DNA from: CALALP01 sp041855735
Lineage (GTDB): Bacteria; Bacillota; Clostridia; Lachnospirales; Lachnospiraceae
Length of the DNA: 20,354 bases
Direction: 5' to 3'
NCBI GenBank assembly: GCA_041855735.1
Contig: JBHAEV010000073.1
Coordinates: 1 to 20,354 of the forward strand
In this document: piece by piece, positions 1-8,343 of the stretch
Layout: the number at the start of each line of letters is the position of its first letter
How positions within the stretch are numbered: position 1 is the first letter of the stretch
Notes under the pieces: generated by a model
Told to the model about the DNA's origin: nothing
Databases searched by the model: none
What the model saw: the letters and a program-made list of their open reading frames with translations, nothing else
Position numbers and translations under genes: made by a program

Positions 1-1
1 G

Positions 2-1678
2 ATTGTGTGGGGAGCGGGAAGAATTATTTCCAGTTTTACCGCAGACAACAGTGTTGTGATTGAAAACAAGCTGAATCGGAATGTTGTCATCGATGAGATC
101 AATATCAACGGTCTGACAAAGCAGGAAGCCCTGATGCAGTTGGAAGCCAAATATCCATGGAGTATGACGGCGAAGTTGGAAGGCGCCGCCGAAGATACTT
201 TTGTGATAGAGAATTTGCTTGAAAGCAACATCAAGTCGTTATTGGATACCATCTATGTCAATGATGCCGAGCCGCAGGAGAGCTATGTCATCGATTTCTC
301 GGTGGATACCGTGAAATTGGACGGCATTGTGGCCGAGATGGCAAAAAAATGGAATGTGGAAGCCCAAAACGGATCCATTTCCGGTTTTGACAAAGCCACG
401 GGATCATTCCTGTATTCCGGAGAAGCGAACGGACTGGCGATCAATGAAGAACAATTAAAGAAAGACATTCAAACCGCAATTTCCGAAAAGAAATTTGACA
501 GTGTGATAAAAGTGGTGTCCGAGGAAGTGGCTCCGGAATTTACCGAAGCAAAGGTAAAGGAGATGTACAAGGTCATCGGGCAGTTTACGACAAAAACAAC
601 TGCGAATGCGGACAGGAACACCAATATTCGCATTGCGGTGGAATCCATGGACGGAATGATCATTCCTGCCGGTCAGGAGTTTTCATTTAACAATACAACG
701 GGAAATCGAACAACGGAAAAGGGATACAAACCTGCCGGCGCATACTTAAACGGTGTATTGATTGAGGAGCCGGGAGGCGGTGTGTGTCAGGTATCCTCCA
801 CACTCTACAATGCGGTGGTAAAATCCGGTTTAAAGACAACCGAGCGACATGCGCATTCCTTTGCGCCGAGTTATGTTGTTCCGGGAGAAGACGCGATGGT
901 CAGCTATGACGGATATGCGGGACCGGACATGAGATTTTTAAACACCTCGCATGTGGCGGTAGCCATTCGTGCAAAGCTGGTGGATCAAACCCTGACGGTC
1001 AGCATTGTCGGAATCCCGATACTGGAAGAAGGCGTGGAAGTTTCCATGGTATCCAAGAAAATCGAGGACAGGGAATCACCGAAGCCGAATTATGTGGATG
1101 ACCCGAGTGTACCGGAGGGAAAAGAGATCTTGGTTGACAAAGCGACACTCGGTTCCAGATGGGAGACCAAACTGGTGACCAAGAAAGACGGTGCGGTCAT
1201 TGAGGAGAAATTCCTGCACAACAGCACTTACAGCGGACATCCGGCGACCATAAAGAAGAATCCGAATTCCGCTCCGCAGGAAACATCCATGGCGGCGGAA
1301 GCGGAAACAGAGCCGACCTCAGAGGGGGAAACCACGTCTGCGGCGGTTGAAAGTTCCCAAAGCAGTTCGGATGATCGAACTGGCACAACGGCGAGTACAA
1401 CGGCGGCAAGGCAGAGCAGCTCGCAAAGCAGCACCGCAGCGCAAACTTCCGCTCAAACATCGGCGGCAAAAACGACGGAAGAAACGACAACTTCCGCAAG
1501 CAAGGGACCGGGTGTAACTTCGGCAGCTTCTACAACACAGGCGACGAGCGCACCGCAGAATCAGGGTCCGGGGGAAACACCGACATCCGGTGTCGATGGC
1601 GCGGAAACGGTGGAACCGACCATTGCCAAGCAACCGACTGCCGAATCTTCGGCACCGGTTGGCCCGGGTGGAAATTAA
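2..1678 (+). CDS. VanW/YoaR-family surface protein, 5'-truncated by window edge
   Basis: The reading frame is open to the first base, so the N-terminus (probably a membrane anchor or signal peptide) lies upstream. The visible part begins with a YoaR-type segment (NGLTKQEALMQLE near nt 115-150) typical of the domain preceding VanW, then a VanW domain at about nt 580-970 with the FSFN...TG core and the GGGVCQVSST signature. A G5-like beta segment follows (about nt 1040-1260), and then a ~140-residue tail very rich in Ser, Thr, Ala and Gln with three GPG motifs. The family is widespread in Gram-positive cell envelopes and includes the accessory VanW of vanB-type clusters, but its biochemical role is not established. 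No LPXTG motif or C-terminal membrane anchor is visible. An intrinsic terminator follows directly. Family assignment is firm; function is unknown. Confidence 0.88.
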   Translation: MVWGAGRIISSFTADNSVVIENKLNRNVVIDEININGLTKQEALMQLEAKYPWSMTAKLEGAAEDTFVIENLLESNIKSLLDTIYVNDAEPQESYVIDFSVDTVKLDGIVAEMAKKWNVEAQNGSISGFDKATGSFLYSGEANGLAINEEQLKKDIQTAISEKKFDSVIKVVSEEVAPEFTEAKVKEMYKVIGQFTTKTTANADRNTNIRIAVESMDGMIIPAGQEFSFNNTTGNRTTEKGYKPAGAYLNGVLIEEPGGGVCQVSSTLYNAVVKSGLKTTERHAHSFAPSYVVPGEDAMVSYDGYAGPDMRFLNTSHVAVAIRAKLVDQTLTVSIVGIPILEEGVEVSMVSKKIEDRESPKPNYVDDPSVPEGKEILVDKATLGSRWETKLVTKKDGAVIEEKFLHNSTYSGHPATIKKNPNSAPQETSMAAEAETEPTSEGETTSAAVESSQSSSDDRTGTTASTTAARQSSSQSSTAAQTSAQTSAAKTTEETTTSASKGPGVTSAASTTQATSAPQNQGPGETPTSGVDGAETVEPTIAKQPTAESSAPVGPGGN

Positions 1679-1700
1679 ATCGATGATGTTTTGGAACAGC

Positions 1701-1735
1701 AAGCTCCTTCGGCACTCGCCGGCGGAGCTTTTTCT
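1701..1735 (+). terminator. Intrinsic terminator after the VanW-family gene
   Basis: A 13-bp imperfect stem (AAGCTCC outer arm 1701-1707 pairing with GGAGCTT 1724-1730; inner CGGC/GCCG; one mismatch and one wobble) closes an ACTC loop. It is followed by a T-rich run. It lies 22 nt after the stop codon. Confidence 0.85.
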
Positions 1736-1810
1736 TGTAAGATATATCTAAAAAAGAGAACGGATAATCAAATTGTTTAAAAAATAATACAATAAATCAA
1801 GAATTCCTAT

Positions 1811-1838
1811 TTGCAATGCCACGCCAAATTGCTATAAT
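1811..1838 (+). promoter_or_regulatory. Promoter of the PFOR gene
   Basis: A perfect TATAAT lies at 1833-1838 and is extended by TG one base upstream (1830-1831). A weak -35 (TTGCAA, 1811-1816) is 16 bp away. The predicted start of transcription is near 1845, giving a leader of about 100 nt. The consensus -10 fits a highly expressed catabolic gene. Confidence 0.7.
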
Positions 1839-1854
1839 GTAGATGTATAACTAG

Positions 1855-1909
1855 CTCCGGATGCACTGTTTTTTGTTGTGATTACCCAACCGGAGAACTC
1901 TTTGTGCAT
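1855..1909 (+). other. Candidate structured leader of the PFOR mRNA (crossing complementary segments)
   Basis: CTCCGG (1855-1860) is complementary to CCGGAG (1890-1895), and the adjacent ATGCAC (1861-1866) is complementary to GTGCAT (1904-1909). The two pairings cross, so the RNA could form a pseudoknot or switch between two hairpins upstream of the AGGAGG site at 1931-1936. I do not recognise it as a known riboswitch class. Two 6-bp matches in ~100 nt could be chance. Confidence 0.3.
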
Positions 1910-1944
1910 AATCATTTTTTAATCAAAAGTAGGAGGATTTTTTT

Positions 1945-4900
1945 ATGGTAAAAAGAAGTATGAAGACCATGGATGGAAATCAGGCCGCAGCTCACGCGTC
2001 GTATGCGTTTACCGAAGTTGCCGCCATCTATCCGATCACACCTTCATCCGTTATGGCGGAGCACACCGACGAGTGGGCGACCGACGGAAGAAAGAATATT
2101 CTCGGACATCCGGTAAAGGTTACCGAGATGCAGTCGGAGGCCGGTGCGGCCGGTGCGGTACACGGTTCTCTTGCAGCCGGTGCTTTGACAACAACATTTA
2201 CGGCTTCCCAGGGTCTCTTGCTCATGATTCCTAACCTATACAAGATTGCCGGCGAGCAATTGCCGGGTGTTATCAATGTTTCCGCGAGAGCGATCGCATC
2301 TCATGCGCTGAGTATTTTCGGGGATCATTCCGATGTTTATGCCTGCCGCCAGACCGGCTGCGCTCTTCTTTGCGGCTCATCCGTACAGGAAGTGATGGAC
2401 TTGACTCCGGTTGCGCATTTGGCAGCTCTGAAGGGAAAAGTTCCGTTCATCAATTTCTTTGACGGATTCCGAACCTCCCATGAGCTTCAAAAGATCGAGG
2501 CATGGGATTATGAAGATCTCAAAGAGATGGCGGATATGGATGCGATTCATGCTTTCCGCAAAAATGCACTCAATCCGGAACGTCCCGTAATCCGAGGTTC
2601 GGCACAGAATCCGGACGTGTTCTTCCAGGCGAGAGAGGCTTGCAATCCGTACTATGACGCATTGCCGGCGATTGTACAGGAATACATGGACAAGGTCAAT
2701 GAGAAGATCGGCACCGACTACAAGCTCTTCAATTACTACGGTGCGCCGGATGCAAAAACCGTGATCATCGCGATGGGATCGGTAAATGAAACCATCTGCG
2801 AAACCATCGACTATCTGGCAAAACAGGGTGAGAAGCTCGGACTGGTGAAAGTAAGACTGTACAGACCGTTCGATGTCGATGCATTCCTTGCAGCAATTCC
2901 GGATTCTGTCGAGAGAATTCAGGTGCTGGATCGAACCAAGGAACCGGGCTCGCTCGGTGAACCGCTGTATCTGGATGTTGTGGCGGCACTCAAGGATACC
3001 AAATTCCACAATGTACCGGTATTTACCGGTCGTTACGGTCTGGGCTCCAAGAACACCACACCGGGGCAGATCATTTCTGTTTTCCGCAATACGGAAAAGA
3101 AAAGATATACCATCGGCATTGTGGATGATGTGACCAATCTTTCTCTGGAAGCGGACGAGAGCGTCATCACATCCCCGGAGGACACCGTGAACTGCAAGTT
3201 CTGGGGTCTCGGTGCGGACGGTACGGTCGGTGCAAACAAGAACTCCATCAAGATCATCGGAGACAACACCGATATGTATGCGCAGGCCTACTTTGACTAT
3301 GACTCGAAGAAGTCCGGCGGTGTGACCATGTCGCATCTGCGTTTCGGTCACAGCAAGATCCGCTCCACCTATCTGATTACAAGGGCAAACTTTGTGGCAT
3401 GCCACAACCCGGCGTATATTCGCAAGTACAACATGGTTCAGGAACTTGTGGACGGCGGCACATTCCTCCTGAACTGTTCATGGACTGTAGACGAGCTGGA
3501 AAAGCATATCCCGGGACAGGTCAAGAAATATATGTATGATCATAAGATCAATTTCTACATCATCAATGGTGTGAAGATCGGTATTGAAACGGGCATGGGT
3601 CCGACCAGGATCAACACCATTTTGCAATCCGCATTCTTCAAGCTTGCGGACATCATCCCTTACGAGAAGGCCGTGGATCTTATGAAGAAAGCGGCGGAGA
3701 AGACTTACGGCAGAAAGGGTGAGGACGTTGTAAAGAAGAACTGGGCGGCGATCGATGCCGGTGCCGACGGTGTGGTTAAGGTGGAGATTCCGGCACATTG
3801 GGCGGATGCAAAGGATGAAGGACTTGATTTTGCAACCGCGGTGAAGGGCAGGAAAGATGCCATTGACTTTGTAAACAATGTGCAATCCGCGGTAAATGCA
3901 CAGCAGGGCAACAATCTTCCGGTTTCCGCATTCAATGATTATGTGGACGGTACAACGCCGAGCGGAACTTCCGCATATGAGAAGCGAGGCATTGCGGTGA
4001 ATGTTCCGGTATGGAACAGTGACAATTGTATTCAGTGCGGGTTCTGTGCCTATGTATGTCCGCATGCGGTGATCCGTACTTTCGCGTTGACCGAGGAAGA
4101 GACGGCCAATGCACCGGAGGGTATGGTTACTCTCGACTTGAACGGAATGAAGGGGTACAAGTTTGCGGTGAATGTATCCACCTATGACTGTACCGGTTGC
4201 GGTTCCTGTGCGAATGTCTGTCCGGGCAAGAAAGGCCAGAAGGCCCTCACCATGCAGAACTTCGAAGAGAATGTCGGAGCGCATGTGTATTATGATTACA
4301 GCGTAGAGCTTCCGATCAAGCAGGAAGTGATCGATAAGTTCAAAGAGACCACCGTGAAGGGATCACAGTTCAAGAAACCGCTTCTGGAGTTCTCCGGCGC
4401 ATGTGCGGGCTGCGGTGAAACACCGTATGCAAGACTGATCACACAATTGTTCGGCGACAGAATGTATATCGCAAATGCCACGGGATGTTCCTCGATTTGG
4501 GGCAATTCCTCACCGTCCACACCGTATACCACCGACCAAAACGGACACGGTCCTGCATGGTCGAACTCTTTGTTCGAGGATGCGGCGGAGTTCGGATACG
4601 GTATGCATCTTGCCAATGTTGCACTGCGTGAAAGGCTTGCGGCAAGAGTTGAGGAGCTCGCGGCAACCGCTTCACCGGAAGTGAAGGAAGCTTGTGAAGA
4701 ATATCTGGATACTTTCCAGATCGGTTCCAAGAACAATGCGGCAACCCGCAGACTCCTTGCGGCGATTTCCTCCGACGACGGAGAGATCGCAACCGAGCTG
4801 AAGAAAAATGCCGAATTCCTTGCAAAGAAGAGCCAGTGGATCTTCGGCGGTGACGGTTGGGCATACGATATCGGATTCGGCGGTCTTGACCATGTAATCG

Positions 4901-5493
4901 CAAGCGGACAGGATGTCAATATCATGGTATTCGATACCGAAGTGTACTCCAATACGGGAGGTCAGTCCTCCAAGGCGACCAAGACCGGCGCGGTGGCTCA
5001 CTTTGCCGCAGGCGGTAAGGAAACCAAGAAAAAAGACCTTGCAAGTATTGCCATGAGTTACGGTTATGTGTATGTTGCACAGATTGCGATGGGCGCGGAT
5101 TACAATCAGACCGTAAAGGCGCTTATAGAGGCGGAAGCATATCCGGGACCGTCCGTAATCATCGCCTATGCTCCATGTATTGCACACGGCATCAAGAAGG
5201 GTATGAATGAGTCCATCACCGAGGAGAAGAGAGCGGTGGAATCCGGTTATTGGAACAATTTCCGCTTCAATCCGGATGCGGAGAACAAGTTTACTCTGGA
5301 TTCCAAAAAGCCGACCGCGGATTATCAGGAATTCTTAAAGGGCGAAGTTCGTTACACATCGCTTATGCTTAAGAATCCGGAAAGAGCGGAGAAGCTCTTT
5401 GCACTCAATGAGCAGCATGCGAAAGAAAGACTTTCCTATCTTGAGAAACTGGTGACGCTTTACGGTAAGGACAAGGAGAAATCCGAAGCATAA
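1945..5493 (+). CDS. nifJ: Pyruvate:ferredoxin (flavodoxin) oxidoreductase
   Basis: This cytoplasmic enzyme oxidatively decarboxylates pyruvate to acetyl-CoA and CO2 and reduces ferredoxin. It is a full-length single-chain PFOR of 1182 residues. YPITPSS near residue 29 and R115 lie in the pyruvate-binding domain. Two CxxCxxCxxxC [4Fe-4S] motifs lie at C695/698/701/705 and C749/752/755/759. The proximal-cluster cysteines are C820, C823, C848 and C1078, with spacing matching the Desulfovibrio africanus enzyme as I recall it. The TPP/Mg2+ motif GDGWAYDIGFGG is at 969-980 and NTGGQSSKAT follows. AGGAGG lies 8 nt before the ATG. The gene is monocistronic, with its own promoter and a terminator downstream. 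Nothing appears missing. The older symbol nifJ does not imply a role in nitrogen fixation here. Confidence 0.98.
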   Translation: MVKRSMKTMDGNQAAAHASYAFTEVAAIYPITPSSVMAEHTDEWATDGRKNILGHPVKVTEMQSEAGAAGAVHGSLAAGALTTTFTASQGLLLMIPNLYKIAGEQLPGVINVSARAIASHALSIFGDHSDVYACRQTGCALLCGSSVQEVMDLTPVAHLAALKGKVPFINFFDGFRTSHELQKIEAWDYEDLKEMADMDAIHAFRKNALNPERPVIRGSAQNPDVFFQAREACNPYYDALPAIVQEYMDKVNEKIGTDYKLFNYYGAPDAKTVIIAMGSVNETICETIDYLAKQGEKLGLVKVRLYRPFDVDAFLAAIPDSVERIQVLDRTKEPGSLGEPLYLDVVAALKDTKFHNVPVFTGRYGLGSKNTTPGQIISVFRNTEKKRYTIGIVDDVTNLSLEADESVITSPEDTVNCKFWGLGADGTVGANKNSIKIIGDNTDMYAQAYFDYDSKKSGGVTMSHLRFGHSKIRSTYLITRANFVACHNPAYIRKYNMVQELVDGGTFLLNCSWTVDELEKHIPGQVKKYMYDHKINFYIINGVKIGIETGMGPTRINTILQSAFFKLADIIPYEKAVDLMKKAAEKTYGRKGEDVVKKNWAAIDAGADGVVKVEIPAHWADAKDEGLDFATAVKGRKDAIDFVNNVQSAVNAQQGNNLPVSAFNDYVDGTTPSGTSAYEKRGIAVNVPVWNSDNCIQCGFCAYVCPHAVIRTFALTEEETANAPEGMVTLDLNGMKGYKFAVNVSTYDCTGCGSCANVCPGKKGQKALTMQNFEENVGAHVYYDYSVELPIKQEVIDKFKETTVKGSQFKKPLLEFSGACAGCGETPYARLITQLFGDRMYIANATGCSSIWGNSSPSTPYTTDQNGHGPAWSNSLFEDAAEFGYGMHLANVALRERLAARVEELAATASPEVKEACEEYLDTFQIGSKNNAATRRLLAAISSDDGEIATELKKNAEFLAKKSQWIFGGDGWAYDIGFGGLDHVIASGQDVNIMVFDTEVYSNTGGQSSKATKTGAVAHFAAGGKETKKKDLASIAMSYGYVYVAQIAMGADYNQTVKALIEAEAYPGPSVIIAYAPCIAHGIKKGMNESITEEKRAVESGYWNNFRFNPDAENKFTLDSKKPTADYQEFLKGEVRYTSLMLKNPERAEKLFALNEQHAKERLSYLEKLVTLYGKDKEKSEA

Positions 5494-5539
5494 TACCGAA
5501 GCAGGGGATTCGTTTGACGCTTTTGAGTTTTTGATATTT

Positions 5540-5567
5540 GAAAAAAGTCCGCCCGAACGGGCGGACT
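5540..5567 (-). terminator. Intrinsic terminator of the minus-strand EamA transporter
   Basis: A perfect 9-bp GC-rich stem (AGTCCGCCC / GGGCGGACT, loop GAAC) is followed on the minus strand by six T's (complement of 5541-5546). On the + strand no T run follows, so it acts on the minus strand, as a second stop beyond the bidirectional hairpin. Confidence 0.8.
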
Positions 5568-5573
5568 GAAAAA

Positions 5574-5616
5574 GGGGGCTGCTGCACATTATGCTGTGCA
5601 ACGGCTCCCTTTCTTC
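5574..5616. terminator. Bidirectional intrinsic terminator between PFOR and the convergent transporter
   Basis: A 15-bp stem (5574-5588 with 5595-5609, one mismatch and two G-U pairs) closes a TTATGC loop. On the + strand it is followed by TTTCTT, ending the PFOR transcript. On the minus strand it is followed by CCCCCTTTTT, so it can also stop the opposing transporter transcript. Confidence 0.8.
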
Positions 5617-5694
5617 ATGGCGGTGCGCCCGGCGGCGCACGTTTCTGACGGGCATGACGATTTCAATCCGAAATCTGTCTTTGTAATGCGCGCA

Positions 5695-6618
5695 TTATCT
5701 GCTTTTTAAATCCACTTCCGCAAAGAATGCAGCTCCGATAATCAAAACGGCTCCGAGCATTCCGGCTTTGCTTAAGTGTTCCTTGAGGAAAACTGTGGAA
5801 AACAGGAGTGCGGAAACCGGATCGATGTAACTGAGAATTGCAATAGTCTGGGTTTTGAGACTTTGGATATTGTGAAAATACAGTGCATAGGCAAAGCCGG
5901 TGTGAAAAAAGCTGATGACAAAAAGCAGGATCAGGCTTTTGGAATCCAAGGTGTAATTTGTCGGCAAACCCTGCATTGCAAGGTAGGGAAGCAGGGCAAT
6001 CGCGGCGGCAAACAATTGAAGTATCGTTCTTTCATTGGCGGGGACATCGGGTATTTTTTTATTCATCATCACAACGACGGCATACAGGAGTGCGGCTCCC
6101 AGACCGAAAAGTATCCCGACGGTATGCACTTCACCTGTTGCTTGTCCGGAAAAGACGCCCGATACAAAAAACATACCGATTACCGCCGTGAATGCGCATA
6201 GGAGCTTTCTCTTTGTCAATGTTTCCCGAAAAAAAATCGGGGAAAGCAAAATGACGATGATCGGCTGCATATAGTAACAAAGTGTGGCAATGGCAACCGT
6301 GGTAAAACGATAGGACTCAAACAGCAAAATCCAGTTCGCACCCATAATTGCGCCGGCAAGCAGCAGCATCAGGAGAGATTTTTTTTTCATACGAAAACGG
6401 AGTTTCTGTCCCCGCAGACGAACCTGAAACAACAGGTAGATTCCGCCGAGAATTCCCCTTGCAAAAGCAATCCATTCGGAAGGCAGGAGTATGGATCTTC
6501 GAAAAAGTCCGACCGTACCGAAAATCAACATGGAAAAGACGATCATCAGCATGGATTTTTTTTCACGGTCCATATTTTTGCAATTCATCTTTGTATGGAT
6601 TTTTGTATTATTTTTCAT
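5695..6618 (-). CDS. EamA/DMT-family membrane transporter
   Basis: This 307-residue protein belongs to the drug/metabolite transporter superfamily and has about ten hydrophobic helices forming two EamA repeats (roughly residues 24-150 and 168-300). Each repeat carries the family's helix-4 type P...E motif (YYMQPI...FFRETL and SYIDPV...FLKEHL), showing the internal duplication. It should be an inner-membrane exporter of a small metabolite; the substrate cannot be told from sequence. The N-terminus before the first helix is basic and Asn/Lys-rich, and the start is supported only by a weak GGGGAAAG site close to the ATG. An internal Met at residue 11 or 16 is an alternative. The gene is monocistronic, convergent with PFOR and divergent from apbE. 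Confidence 0.92.
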   Translation of the reverse strand: MKNNTKIHTKMNCKNMDREKKSMLMIVFSMLIFGTVGLFRRSILLPSEWIAFARGILGGIYLLFQVRLRGQKLRFRMKKKSLLMLLLAGAIMGANWILLFESYRFTTVAIATLCYYMQPIIVILLSPIFFRETLTKRKLLCAFTAVIGMFFVSGVFSGQATGEVHTVGILFGLGAALLYAVVVMMNKKIPDVPANERTILQLFAAAIALLPYLAMQGLPTNYTLDSKSLILLFVISFFHTGFAYALYFHNIQSLKTQTIAILSYIDPVSALLFSTVFLKEHLSKAGMLGAVLIIGAAFFAEVDLKSR

Positions 6619-6641
6619 ACTTTCCCCGTTTCAAAAAAAAT

Positions 6642-6669
6642 TTCAAAATCGCGCAATCTGTGGTAAAAT
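6642..6669 (+). promoter_or_regulatory. Candidate promoter of apbE
   Basis: An extended -10, TGGTAAAAT (6661-6669), has a weak TTCAAA -35 at 6642-6647 with a 16-bp spacer. Predicted start of transcription is near 6676, giving a ~60-nt leader. The 14-mer TGTGGTAAAATTGT around it recurs with one change in front of the C11 peptidase gene. Confidence 0.5.
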
Positions 6670-6681
6670 TGTCGCAGAAAC

Positions 6682-6710
6682 ATTGTATCATTTTTTTATT
6701 ACAATATAAA
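6682..6710 (-). promoter_or_regulatory. Candidate promoter of the EamA transporter
   Basis: Reading the minus strand, TACAAT (6687-6682) lies 17 bp downstream of TTTATA (6710-6705). Transcription would start near 6675, about 57 nt before the ATG. The -35 matches only four of six consensus bases. Confidence 0.4.
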
Positions 6711-6734
6711 GAAAATTTCGGAGATGGAAAACCG

Positions 6735-7814
6735 ATGGAAAATATCAGAGAACACGAAAAAAAATATACTGCAGAATACAGTACGGGGAAGGAAAAAAAA
6801 AGCATAAGAAGGTTCATGGCGATTGCGCTGCTTTTTCTGGTGTCGGTTCTCTTCGGGGCATCCTGCGCTAACACAGCGTCGACGGATACCTATCTGGAAC
6901 GGACGGGTTTCGCCTTCGATACCGTTGTGAATTTCAAGATTTACGGTACAAAGGATGAGAAAATACTGGATGAAGTCATGAAAATCTGCGAGGAGATGGA
7001 AATGATTTTTTCCGCACATCATGAGAATTCCGAAATTTACAGATTGAACCACCGAAACAAAGGAGAAAGGGAATGGGTGATCAGCGACGATTTAAAAACG
7101 GTGATTACCGCGGCGCAGGAAATCAGTGAATTGTCGGACGGAGCATTTGATATCACCATTGAACCGGTGCTTTCGCTGTGGGATTTTCAGACGGAAAATC
7201 CGACTGTTCCGCTCAGTACGGATGTGGAGAGAGAACTGCGCAAGGTTGGTTTTCACAGAATCAGGATTTTTGGCGATAAAATCATTTTCAGTGACGACGA
7301 AACGCGAATCGACCTCGGAGCCATTGCCAAGGGATATATTGCCGATAAGATCAAGTGGTATCTGCAGGAGCGGGGCGTGGAATCCGCCATCATCAATCTG
7401 GGAGGGAATGTCCTTTGCATCGGGAAAAAACCCGGGGGTGAGGAGTATAAAGTCGGACTGCGTGCACCGTTTCAGGGGCAGGAGGATATACTGGGTTATG
7501 TAATTCTGCATGATTCATCCGTGGTTTCTTCCGGAGTTTATGAGCGGCATTTTGAAAAAGACGGGGTGAATTACCACCATATTCTGGATACTTCAACCGG
7601 ATATCCGATTCAAAACGGATTGACGCAGGTGAGCATTGTTTCGGAGTCCTCCATGCTTGCGGATGCCCTCAGCACATCCTGCTTTTCACTGGGCACGAAA
7701 AGGGGAATGGAGCTGCTTGCGAAGTTTCCGGGAACATATGCGTACTTTGTACACGAGAACGGAGAAATCGAGTATTCCGAAGGTGCGGGAGAGATATTTC
7801 ATATCGGAAATTAA
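6735..7814 (+). CDS. apbE: FAD:protein FMN transferase (ApbE family), lipoprotein
   Basis: ApbE attaches FMN through a phosphodiester bond to Thr/Ser of extracytoplasmic flavoproteins such as Rnf and Nqr subunits, using FAD and Mg2+. The 359-residue protein has the family's motifs in order: GAFDITIEPV at 136-145, IDLGAIAKGYIADK at 192-205, NLGGNV at 221-226, SSGVYERHF, HHILDTSTGYP, and the Mg2+-site-like DALST at 310-314. The N-terminus has a basic stretch (KEKKSIRRF), a hydrophobic segment and the lipobox-like FGAS before C44, so it is probably a membrane-anchored lipoprotein. The frame is open far upstream, but ATG 6735 is chosen because GGAG lies 11 nt before it. A start at Met28 would remove the basic n-region. 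It is followed 12 nt later by the NusG-II-like gene. No target flavoprotein is in the window. Confidence 0.95.
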   Translation: MENIREHEKKYTAEYSTGKEKKSIRRFMAIALLFLVSVLFGASCANTASTDTYLERTGFAFDTVVNFKIYGTKDEKILDEVMKICEEMEMIFSAHHENSEIYRLNHRNKGEREWVISDDLKTVITAAQEISELSDGAFDITIEPVLSLWDFQTENPTVPLSTDVERELRKVGFHRIRIFGDKIIFSDDETRIDLGAIAKGYIADKIKWYLQERGVESAIINLGGNVLCIGKKPGGEEYKVGLRAPFQGQEDILGYVILHDSSVVSSGVYERHFEKDGVNYHHILDTSTGYPIQNGLTQVSIVSESSMLADALSTSCFSLGTKRGMELLAKFPGTYAYFVHENGEIEYSEGAGEIFHIGN

Positions 7815-7826
7815 AAGGAAGAGAAA

Positions 7827-8207
7827 ATGTGGAATCAGAGAATCCCGGAGAAAGGGAAGAATATCAAAAAAGAGCTGCTTGTTGCACTGATTCTGGCATT
7901 GCTCTGCCTCATAGTCTGGGGATTCATCGAGTTATATAAGTCGCGCAATGCGATGCAAAGCGGGCAGGGCAGGCACCATGCGATACTGACATTGGGGGAG
8001 AAAGAGCAGATCATCGACTTAAATCAAAATGGGGTGTACGATTTTTCATCCAACAATATTGCGGTTCATATCGAAGTGAGGGATCAAAAGGCGGCATTTG
8101 TACGGAGTGAATGCAAAGATCATATCTGTGAAAGTTACGGATGGCTAAGCCGGGAGGGGGATCTGGCGGTATGTCTTCCGGCACAGGCGGCGCTATCCAT
8201 CCATTAA
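7827..8207 (+). CDS. NusG domain II-like single-pass membrane protein
   Basis: This 126-residue protein has one transmembrane helix near the N-terminus (about residues 16-37) and a small outward-facing beta domain matching the NusG_II family (PF07009/COG5341 type): R/SxCxDxIC (C96, C101) followed by a GWLS-type turn and VCLPAQ (C116). The family is not a transcription factor despite its name. It is commonly found beside apbE and Rnf or quinone-related genes in Clostridia, but its role is unestablished. The cysteines could carry a redox or cofactor-linked function; this is inference. Start ATG 7827 has GGAAGAG just upstream. It probably forms an operon with apbE. No clear terminator follows. 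Confidence 0.85.
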   Translation: MWNQRIPEKGKNIKKELLVALILALLCLIVWGFIELYKSRNAMQSGQGRHHAILTLGEKEQIIDLNQNGVYDFSSNNIAVHIEVRDQKAAFVRSECKDHICESYGWLSREGDLAVCLPAQAALSIH

Positions 8208-8223
8208 TTTCCGTTTGCGATAC

Positions 8224-8252
8224 TTTATATTCACGATATTTTGTGGTAGAAT
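8224..8252 (+). promoter_or_regulatory. Candidate promoter of the C11 peptidase-xpaC-telA operon
   Basis: An extended -10, TGGTAGAAT (8244-8252), lies 17 bp from a TTTATA -35 (8224-8229). The start of transcription would be near 8260, about 84 nt before the ATG. The surrounding TGTGGTAGAATTGT (8242-8255) nearly duplicates the apbE promoter box. Confidence 0.5.
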
Positions 8253-8343
8253 TGTAAAGAGTGCAGAAATGCGGCTTCGAACTCCATGGTCAAACAAAGG
8301 CGAAGCGGATGTGCATATCGATTGCAAGTTTCGGAGGAGAAAA

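Noticed and set aside
2377..3405. A 342-codon open frame on the minus strand inside PFOR
   Set aside because: It is antisense to an unmistakable PFOR and its protein has no recognisable domain; composition reflects codon bias of the sense gene.
3478..4284. A 268-codon minus-strand open frame within PFOR
   Set aside because: It covers the ferredoxin-domain coding sequence antisense and shows no protein-like motif.
5623..5640. A 7-bp GC hairpin (GTGCGCC/GGCGCAC) near the PFOR terminators
   Set aside because: No T run follows on either strand, so it is not called a terminator; two better ones are nearby.
6348..6734. Upstream extension of the apbE frame by 129 codons
   Set aside because: It overlaps the 5' half of the minus-strand transporter and the promoter region; GGAG at 6720 and the lipoprotein signal place the start at 6735.
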